Source: Eikenella longinqua (GTDB lineage: Bacteria; Pseudomonadota; Gammaproteobacteria; Burkholderiales; Neisseriaceae). Taken from it: DNA of 64,000 nucleotides. A program made the position numbers and the translations under genes. The notes under the pieces were generated by a model that worked only from the letters and a program-made list of their open reading frames with translations, searched no databases and had not been told where the DNA came from. The DNA is taken from NCBI RefSeq assembly GCF_001648355.1, contig NZ_LXSL01000030.1, forward strand, positions 1 to 64,000. Direction: 5' to 3'. Positions 58,505 through 64,000 of the stretch are shown in pieces (position 1 is the stretch's first letter; each line of letters starts with the position of its first letter).

Positions 58505-59599
58505 ATGAAAAAAACCCTGATTGCATTAGCATTGGTTTCCTTGCCGGTTGCCGCTTCTGCAGAAGTGATTCTGTACGGTAAAATCCGTGGCGGTGTTGAA
58601 TTTACTCGTGACGGTGCTCAAAGCAAAAATCAAGGGCCCGCCGGCTCCGCAGAAAACTACCAGAAGAATTCTTGGAGCGTAGTAGACTACAGCAGCTACA
58701 TCGGCTTCAAGGGTTCGGAAGACCTCGGTGGCAACCTGAAAGTTATTTGGCAGGTAGAAAACCGAGTTAATCTGGCTGATAAAGGTAGCGGCTCTGACAG
58801 CAGCAAACGCGACACCTTCATCGGCTTGGAAGGCGGCTTCGGTACCTTCAAACTGGGTCATGTAACCTCTCCCCTGAAAGAAACCCTTGACGCCCAAGAC
58901 AACTGGGAATACAACAGCAACTATTTGGGCTTGAGTCGTTATGGCCGCTTCGGTAAACGCCGTGCCAGCTTGAACTACCATTCTCCTGATTTCGGCGGCT
59001 TTGATTTCGGCTTCCAGCTGACCCCCGGTAAAAACGCCCATGGTGGCGACACCACTACCGAAGACGGCAGACCGGTATTCGGTTTGGGCTTGGGCTACAA
59101 AAACAGCGGCTTCTTCGGTCGTTACGCTGTTGAATATGCCCGCCGCGCTGCTGGTGCTTCTGGCGACCAGAAGGATGTTCATGTACACAACCTGAGCGTT
59201 GGCTATGATGCAAACAACCTGTATGTTGCCGGTGCCTTCCAATACGGTAAAAACGTAAACCCGAGCTTTAATGATCCTACTGTCAACCCAGATCCCTACG
59301 ATATCGCTATCTCTGCGGGCAATGAAGTTGACGCTAAAACCAAAGAGGCTCAAATTTCCGCAGCTTACACTTTCGGTGCCGTTACACCGAAGATTACTGT
59401 AGCTTACGGTCGTGCTGATACCAACTTTAGAGGTACTGATGGCGCCCGCTACCTGCAAGCCATCGTTGGCGCTGACTACGCCTTCTCTCGCCGCACTACC
59501 GGTTTGGTATCTGTAGGCTGGTTGCGCGACAAAGTCAACTCTGACGCTGAACACTTGAACTCTTGGGGCATTGGTACTGGCTTGGTACACAAATTCTAA
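58505..59599 (+). CDS. Outer-membrane porin, neisserial PorB type
   Basis: The 364-aa product has a signal peptide (to SA, res. 19) and begins EVILYGKIRGGVEF, the canonical first strand of beta-proteobacterial trimeric porins. The YIGFKGSEDLGGNLKVIWQVENRV, LGGFGTFKLGH stretch and terminal LVHKF with C-terminal Phe are diagnostic. About 16 beta strands are expected. Codons are enriched for GGT, GCT, CGT and GAA, unlike the C-ending neighbours, as in highly expressed genes. There is no DUS inside. AAAGGA precedes the ATG. Confidence 0.94.
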   Translation: MKKTLIALALVSLPVAASAEVILYGKIRGGVEFTRDGAQSKNQGPAGSAENYQKNSWSVVDYSSYIGFKGSEDLGGNLKVIWQVENRVNLADKGSGSDSSKRDTFIGLEGGFGTFKLGHVTSPLKETLDAQDNWEYNSNYLGLSRYGRFGKRRASLNYHSPDFGGFDFGFQLTPGKNAHGGDTTTEDGRPVFGLGLGYKNSGFFGRYAVEYARRAAGASGDQKDVHVHNLSVGYDANNLYVAGAFQYGKNVNPSFNDPTVNPDPYDIAISAGNEVDAKTKEAQISAAYTFGAVTPKITVAYGRADTNFRGTDGARYLQAIVGADYAFSRRTTGLVSVGWLRDKVNSDAEHLNSWGIGTGLVHKF

Positions 59600-59630
59600 T
59601 TTGTGGCTAGCTTAGTCTAGTAACCCAACG

Positions 59631-59657
59631 AAAAGGCTTGCTTCGGCAAGCCTTTTT
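59631..59657 (+). terminator. Intrinsic terminator of the porin gene
   Basis: AAAAGGCTTGC (59631-59641), TTCG tetraloop, GCAAGCCTTTTT. An 11-bp perfect stem with a T run, 31 nt after the stop. Confidence 0.93.
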
Positions 59658-59680
59658 CTATGCTGTTGGCAACATCAAAA

Positions 59681-59739
59681 AGGCTACCTGAAAATTTAGC
59701 TTCGCAGAAACTTCACTGCGTTGCGTTTTCAGGTAGCCT
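59681..59739. repeat. Composite DUS element
   Basis: Forward DUS (59681), TTAGCTTCGCAGAAACTTCACTGCGTTGCG, reverse DUS. It separates the convergent porin and cueR genes. Confidence 0.85.
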
Positions 59740-59761
59740 TTTTCCATTCCGCCGGCAGTGC

Positions 59762-60151
59762 CTAGCTTTCCTCCAGCCCCGCCAGAATCGCGCATTCCGG
59801 GCAATCGCTGCCGGCGCAGGCATCGTGCCAGCGTTGCAGCTCGGCCACCATGTTTTGCAGTTTGCCGATTTGCGCTTCCAGCTCGGAGATGTGTTGGGCG
59901 GTGAGCGCCTTCACTTCGCGGCTGGTACGTTGCGGATTGTCTTGCAACTGCAGCAGTCGGCCGATTTGCGGCAGCGAAAAGCCCACTTCGCGTGCATGGC
60001 GGATAAAGCGCAGGCGGGCAAGGTTTGCCTGATTGTAGCGGCGGTAGCCCGCTTCGCTGCGCTCGGCAGGCGTGAGCAGCCCGTGTGTTTCATAATCGCG
60101 GATTTGTTTGGCGGAAAGGCCGCTGGCGGCAGCGGCTTGGCTAATGTTCAT
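59762..60151 (-). CDS. cueR: Copper-responsive MerR-family regulator CueR
   Basis: The 129-aa product has MerR HTH (MNISQAAAASGLSAKQIRDYETHGLLTPAERSEAGYRRYN), a dimerisation helix and a metal loop. Cys112 and Cys120 fall at the positions of the Cu(I) ligands in E. coli CueR, with an additional Cys117. It is divergent from copZ and copA, with a typical MerR-type promoter between. The alternative start is ATG 60154. Confidence 0.92.
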   Translation of the reverse strand: MNISQAAAASGLSAKQIRDYETHGLLTPAERSEAGYRRYNQANLARLRFIRHAREVGFSLPQIGRLLQLQDNPQRTSREVKALTAQHISELEAQIGKLQNMVAELQRWHDACAGSDCPECAILAGLEES

Positions 60152-60160
60152 CATGGCGCT

Positions 60161-60191
60161 TGACCTTTACTCGGGGTGAAGCTTTATAGTG
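60161..60191 (+). promoter_or_regulatory. CueR-controlled promoter (19-bp spacer)
   Basis: TTGACC (60161-60166), a 19-bp spacer and TATAGT (60186-60191). The spacer holds an imperfect dyad (ACCTTTAC...GTGAAGCT), as in MerR-family targets that are activated by DNA underwinding. It is located between cueR and copZ and directed at copZ. Confidence 0.85.
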
Positions 60192-60262
60192 GCGGCACAC
60201 GGCGGGAAAACAAGCCCGCATTCCATCGTTTGAGGCTACCTGAAAAATAGAAAGGAATCCCC

Positions 60263-60472
60263 ATGCAAACTCTTACCCTCAACATCGGCGGCATGAGCTG
60301 CGGCGGCTGCGTGAAAAGCGTTACCCGCATTCTGGAAAACACCGAAGGCGTGGCCAAAGCCGAGGTGAGCCTGGAAAAGCAAAACGCCGTTATCGAGTTT
60401 GATCCGGCGAAAACCAATGCCGCCGCGCTGATTGAAGCCGTGGAAGACGGCGGCTACGATGCGGCTCTGTAA
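60263..60472 (+). CDS. copZ: Copper chaperone CopZ
   Basis: The 69-aa HMA-domain protein has GGMSCGGC (Cys13, Cys16) that binds Cu(I) and passes it to CopA. GAAAGGAA precedes the ATG. It is under the CueR promoter. A DUS lies in the leader (about 60232). Confidence 0.92.
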   Translation: MQTLTLNIGGMSCGGCVKSVTRILENTEGVAKAEVSLEKQNAVIEFDPAKTNAAALIEAVEDGGYDAAL

Positions 60473-60486
60473 GCCTGCCGCACCCA

Positions 60487-60564
60487 AGGCTACCTGAAAA
60501 CGCAGCGCAGCGAAGTTTCTGCGAAGCTAAAACGCAGCGCAGCCGAGTTTCTGCGAAGCTAAAA
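60487..60564. repeat. Composite DUS element with two core units
   Basis: Forward DUS (60487) followed by two tandem copies of CGCAGCGCAGC[G/C]...AGTTTCTGCGAAGCTAAAA. A reverse DUS is further down, about 60647. Confidence 0.85.
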
Positions 60565-60686
60565 CCTGCGCTGCAACGGAGTTAAAATGAGCGGGGCGAA
60601 TTTCGTTGAAACGCCAGCTTCGCCCAATCTCAAACAGCCCAACTGTTTTTCAGGTAGCCTCCACCACACACAAGAGGCCAAACGCC

Positions 60687-62855
60687 ATGCAACAAAAAGT
60701 CCGTTTCCAAATCGAAGGCATGACCTGTCAGGCTTGTGCTTCGCGCATTGAAAAGGTATTGAATAAGAAGGATTTTGTCGAATCGGCGGGTGTGAATTTC
60801 GCCAGCGAGGAGGCGCAGGTCGTGTTTGACGGCAGCAAAACTTCCGCCGCCGACATCGCCAAAATCATCGAGAAGACGGGTTACGGTGCGAAGGAGAAGA
60901 CGGAAGATGCGCTGCCGCAAGCCGAAGAAGCCGTACATATAGGCTGGCGGCTGTGGCTTCTGTTTGCCATCAATATTCCGTTCCTTATCGGTATGGCGGG
61001 GATGATGGTCGGTCGGCACGATTGGATGCTGCCGCCGTTGTGGCAGTTTGTGCTGGCAAGTGTGGTGCAGCTTTGGCTTGCCGTGCCGTTTTACAAAAGC
61101 GCGTGGGCGAGCATTAAGGGCGGGCTGGCGAATATGGACGTACTCGTTACCGTCGGCACGGTGTCGATTTACCTGTATTCCGTCTATATGCTGTTCCACC
61201 ACCGCGCGATGGGGCACAGCGGCATGGCGCACGTTTATTTTGAAGCGGGCGTGATGGTCATCGGGTTTGTGTCGCTGGGCAAGTTTTTGGAACACCGCAC
61301 CAAAAAATCCAGCTTAAACAGCCTGTCTTTGATGTTGAAACTCACGCCCGCGCAAGTGAACGTGCAGCGTGAAGGCGGGTGGAAACAGCTGCCCATCGAC
61401 CAAGTGCAAATCGGCAACCTTATCCGCGCCAACCACGGCGAACGTATCGCTGCCGATGGCATCATCGAAAGCGGCAGCGGCTGGGCAGACGAGAGCCACC
61501 TCACCGGCGAATCCAATCCCGAAGAGAAAAAAGCGGGCGGCAAAGTGTTGGCGGGCGCGCTGATGACCGAAGGCAGCGTGGTGTACCGTGCCACGCAGCT
61601 CGGCAGCCAAACCCTGCTCGGCGACATGATGAACGCGCTGTCCGAAGCGCAGGGCAGCAAAGCCCCGATTGCGCGTGTGGCGGACAAGGCGGCGGCGGTG
61701 TTCGTGCCGTCCGTCGTGGGCATCGCGCTTCTGACTTTCATTGCCACTTGGCTGGTGAAAGGCGATTGGACGGTCGCGCTGATGCACGCCGTTGCCGTGC
61801 TGGTGATTGCCTGTCCGTGCGCGCTCGGTTTGGCAACGCCCGCTGCGATTATGGTCGGCATGGGCAAAGCAGTGAAACACGGCATTTGGTTTAAAGACGC
61901 GGCGGCGATGGAAGAAGCTGCCCACGTCGATGCCGTCGTGTTGGACAAAACCGGCACGCTGACCGAGGGCAAACCGCAAGTCGCCGCCGTCTGGCTCGCA
62001 CCCGAGGGCGGTTTGGACGAAGACGCTTTGTTCCGCACCGCCGCCGCCGTCGAACAGACCGCCGCCCACCCGCTCGCCCGCGCCATCGTCTCCGCCGCCC
62101 AAGCGCGCGGTTTGGACATTCCCGCCGCACAAAACGCGCAAACCGTTGTCGGCGCAGGCATTGCCGCCGAAGTTGAAGGGATAGGTTTGGTAAAAGCGGG
62201 CAAACTTGATTTTGCCGAATTAAGGCTACCTGAAAACCTTTCAGACGACGTTTGGAACATCGCCACCATCGTCGCCGTATCTGTTGACGGCAAACCCGCA
62301 GGCGCGTTCGCACTCGCCGACGCGTTGAAAACCGACACCGCCGAAGCCATACGTCGTCTGAAAAAACATCATATCGACGTGTACATCATGAGCGGCGACA
62401 ACCAAGGCACGGTCGGATACGTCGCCAAACAACTGGACATAGAACACGCCTTCGGCAACATGAGTCCGCGCGACAAGGCCGCCGAAGTGCAGAAACTCAA
62501 AGCCGCAGGCAAAACCGTGGCAATGGTCGGAGACGGCATCAACGACGCGCCCGCGCTTGCCGCCGCCAACGTCAGCTTCGCCATGAAAGGCGGCGCGGAC
62601 GTTGCCGAACACACCGCCTCCGCCACGCTGATGCAGCATTCGGTCAACCAGCTCGCCGACGCGCTGCTGGTGTCGCAGGCGACTTTGAAAAACATCAAGC
62701 AAAACCTGTTTTTCGCCTTCTTCTACAATATCTTGGGTATCCCGCTCGCCGCACTCGGCTTCCTAAACCCCGTCATCGCAGGCGCGGCAATGGCGGCAAG
62801 CTCGGTTTCCGTGTTGGGCAATGCTTTAAGGTTGAAACGGGTGAAGATTGACTGA
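60687..62855 (+). CDS. copA: Copper-exporting P1B-type ATPase CopA
   Basis: The 722-aa ATPase has one N-terminal HMA domain (GMTCQAC, Cys14/Cys17), eight membrane helices, TGES phosphatase motif, CPC metal site in VIACPCALGLATPAA, DKTGTLTEGK phosphorylation site, HP motif (AAHPLARAI), and the GDGINDAPAL hinge. It exports Cu(I) from the cytoplasm. Inside and after the gene there are sites of the Neisseria mucosa DUS type (62240, 62351, 62879), beside one resident DUS (62223). The gene may therefore be imported from Neisseria. Confidence 0.96.
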   Translation: MQQKVRFQIEGMTCQACASRIEKVLNKKDFVESAGVNFASEEAQVVFDGSKTSAADIAKIIEKTGYGAKEKTEDALPQAEEAVHIGWRLWLLFAINIPFLIGMAGMMVGRHDWMLPPLWQFVLASVVQLWLAVPFYKSAWASIKGGLANMDVLVTVGTVSIYLYSVYMLFHHRAMGHSGMAHVYFEAGVMVIGFVSLGKFLEHRTKKSSLNSLSLMLKLTPAQVNVQREGGWKQLPIDQVQIGNLIRANHGERIAADGIIESGSGWADESHLTGESNPEEKKAGGKVLAGALMTEGSVVYRATQLGSQTLLGDMMNALSEAQGSKAPIARVADKAAAVFVPSVVGIALLTFIATWLVKGDWTVALMHAVAVLVIACPCALGLATPAAIMVGMGKAVKHGIWFKDAAAMEEAAHVDAVVLDKTGTLTEGKPQVAAVWLAPEGGLDEDALFRTAAAVEQTAAHPLARAIVSAAQARGLDIPAAQNAQTVVGAGIAAEVEGIGLVKAGKLDFAELRLPENLSDDVWNIATIVAVSVDGKPAGAFALADALKTDTAEAIRRLKKHHIDVYIMSGDNQGTVGYVAKQLDIEHAFGNMSPRDKAAEVQKLKAAGKTVAMVGDGINDAPALAAANVSFAMKGGADVAEHTASATLMQHSVNQLADALLVSQATLKNIKQNLFFAFFYNILGIPLAALGFLNPVIAGAAMAASSVSVLGNALRLKRVKID

Positions 62856-62878
62856 TATGTTGGGCTGGATGGAGGAAG

Positions 62879-62890
62879 AGGTCGTCTGAA
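62879..62890 (+). repeat. Neisseria mucosa-dialect DUS after copA
   Basis: Exact AGGTCGTCTGAA. One-mismatch relatives are at 62240-62251 (reverse) and 62351-62362 inside copA, and 63807-63818 (reverse) in the transporter gene. Confidence 0.9.
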
Positions 62891-62934
62891 AGCATGGGCT
62901 TAAACGGAGTTAAACGGACGGAGCGGTTTTTATG

Positions 62935-63039
62935 TATAGTGGATGAATAAAAATCAGGACAAGGCGACGAAGCCGCGGACAGTACAGGCAGTACGGCAAG
63001 GTGAGGCAACGCCGTACTGGTTTTTGTTCATCCACTATA
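62935..63039. mobile_element. Correia-type element (CREE), short form
   Basis: A 105-bp element with termini TATAGTGGATGAATAAAAA and (complement) TATAGTGGATGAACAAAAA. The interior has TCAGGACAAGGCGACGAAGC, then GACAGTACAGG..AGTACGGCAAGG and the complement of CCAGTACGGCGTTGCC. Same length as 12284-12388 but with the GATGAA variant. It lies 98 nt before the transporter start and within the segment with Neisseria-type DUS. Confidence 0.88.
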
Positions 63040-63136
63040 AATGCCGCTCCGACGCAGCAGCCCAAAGCCCGGCCGTTTTTCAGGTAGCCTTTCTGTTATA
63101 CTGCCTACACCCGCTTTCCAATATTATCAAACTCTT

Positions 63137-64000
63137 ATGCCCGATTTTCTCCCCGTTCCGCCCGCCGAGCTTTGGCAGGCGACGCTCGAACACCTCCGCC
63201 TCTCCCTGATTTCCCTGCTTTGCGCCGTTGCGCTTGCCGTGCCGCCTGCGGTATGGCTGGCAAACCGGCGGCGTTGGGCGGAAGGCGTTTTGCAAATCAC
63301 CAATATCCTGCAAACCATCCCGTCGCTTGCCCTGCTCGGTCTGCTGATTCCCTTTGTCGGCATCGGTTCGCCGCCGGTTTTGATTGCGCTGACGCTCTAC
63401 GCCCTCTTGCCGATTTTCCAGAACACCTATCTGGGCTTGAGCCAAATCGACCCCGCCGTCAAAGAAGCGCATACCGCGTTCGGCCTGTCGCGTTGGCAGG
63501 CATTGTGGCGCATCGAGCTGCCGATGGCGCTGCCCGCCATGATTTCCGGCATACGCACCGCGTCCGTCATGATAGTCGGCACGGCAACGCTCGCCGCCCT
63601 CATCGGCGCGGGCGGTTTGGGCAAATTGATACTGCTCGGCATAGACCGCAACAACATGGCGATGACCTTCACCGGCGCGCTGCTCTCAGCCCTGCTCGCC
63701 GTATCCGTCAGCGGACTGATCGGCATACTGCAAAAATCCAAACGCAGGCTGCCGATTACCGCCGTCCTGCTCGCCCTCATGATTGCACTCGGCTTCGCCC
63801 CGATGTTTCAGACGACCCCGTCCGCACAAAAAATCACCATCGCAGGCAAGCTCGGCAGCGAACCCGACATCCTCATCAATATGTACAAACAATTGATTGA
63901 AGAAAACAATCCGCGCATCCAAGTCGAGCTCAAACCCAATTTCGGCAAAACCTCGTTCCTGTTCAACGCCCTAAACAGCGGCGAAATCGACATCTATCCC
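63137..64000 (+). CDS. Osmoprotectant-type ABC permease/substrate-binding fusion (3' end outside)
   Basis: 288 codons are visible with no stop. The N-terminal part is a ProW/OpuB-like permease with about five helices (LWQATLEHLRLSLISLL, ITNILQTIPSLALLGLLIPF, EAHTAFGLSRWQALWRIELPMALPAMISGIRTASV with the EAA motif, ATLAALIGAGGLGKLI). From about residue 230 (KITIAGKLGSEPDILINMYKQLIEENNPRIQVELKPNFGKTSF) it becomes an OpuAC-type periplasmic binding domain. Fused permease-binding proteins of this kind import glycine betaine, choline or related compounds. The ATPase partner must lie outside. Confidence 0.88.
   Translation, partial: MPDFLPVPPAELWQATLEHLRLSLISLLCAVALAVPPAVWLANRRRWAEGVLQITNILQTIPSLALLGLLIPFVGIGSPPVLIALTLYALLPIFQNTYLGLSQIDPAVKEAHTAFGLSRWQALWRIELPMALPAMISGIRTASVMIVGTATLAALIGAGGLGKLILLGIDRNNMAMTFTGALLSALLAVSVSGLIGILQKSKRRLPITAVLLALMIALGFAPMFQTTPSAQKITIAGKLGSEPDILINMYKQLIEENNPRIQVELKPNFGKTSFLFNALNSGEIDIYP

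Overview
The window is a chromosomal segment of a naturally competent member of the Neisseriaceae, most likely Eikenella. The best evidence is a 12-mer, AGGCTACCTGAA (or its complement TTCAGGTAGCCT), which I count by eye about 130 times. This is the Eikenella dialect of the neisserial DNA uptake sequence (DUS). GC-rich coding sequence, a PorB-type porin, a MlaA without lipobox, a neisserial-type tmRNA tag (ANDETFALAA) and Correia-like mini-elements agree with this.

Layout. 1-960: a leftward rRNA-type promoter with boxA at the edge, then rplU-rpmA. 1083-9761: pdxA, the complete mlaFEDCBA phospholipid-transport operon, a thioesterase/TlpA-like pair, truB and a TbpB-like surface lipoprotein. 9833-20700: ygfZ, hypotheticals, a UPF0340 gene behind a Correia-like element, a SUKH-like orphan, a prolyl oligopeptidase, acpP-fabF, gpsA, a coiled-coil gene plus zapA, and 6S RNA. 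20900-26200: a TPR protein, a ligA with foreign DUS dialects, and a small accessory patch with a frameshifted gene and a HIT-family gene carrying a pentanucleotide repeat. 26204-36460: LdcA-like carboxypeptidase, recR, AI-2E and PACE transporters, rsmG-parA, a HExxH protein, tmRNA, pth, zapE, metZ. 36600-43110: a TSUP permease, an XRE/membrane-protein cassette between identical hairpins, the SDR-zur-COG0523 zinc operon, and infC-rpmI-rplT with an AUC start. 43290-52100: cupin, MBL hydrolase, LysR, tag, a DUF1294 protein, nitroreductase, lrp. 52430-56350: a tandem glycine riboswitch, gcvT and gcvH, separated by two lipoprotein genes and a Pmp3-like gene. 56469-64000: phoH, the porin, the cueR/copZ/copA copper system and the start of an osmoprotectant-type ABC transporter fusion.

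How the parts work together. Three complete small regulatory circuits can be read directly: glycine sensing (riboswitch to gcvT/gcvH), copper (CueR, 19-bp-spacer promoter, CopZ and CopA) and zinc (Zur-like box, then the SDR-zur-GTPase operon). Envelope functions recur: Mla transport, porin, surface lipoproteins, LdcA and TlpA-like proteins.

The most unusual signal is in the DUS. It serves as an uptake tag, as hairpin/terminator arms, as coding sequence (peptides FQVA, SGSL, GYLK, LPEN), as the stop codon of three genes, and as part of the riboswitch linker. Two segments carry other dialects: ligA (Simonsiella/Kingella type) and copA to the right edge (Neisseria mucosa type). They look like replacements imported from related genera in the same niche.
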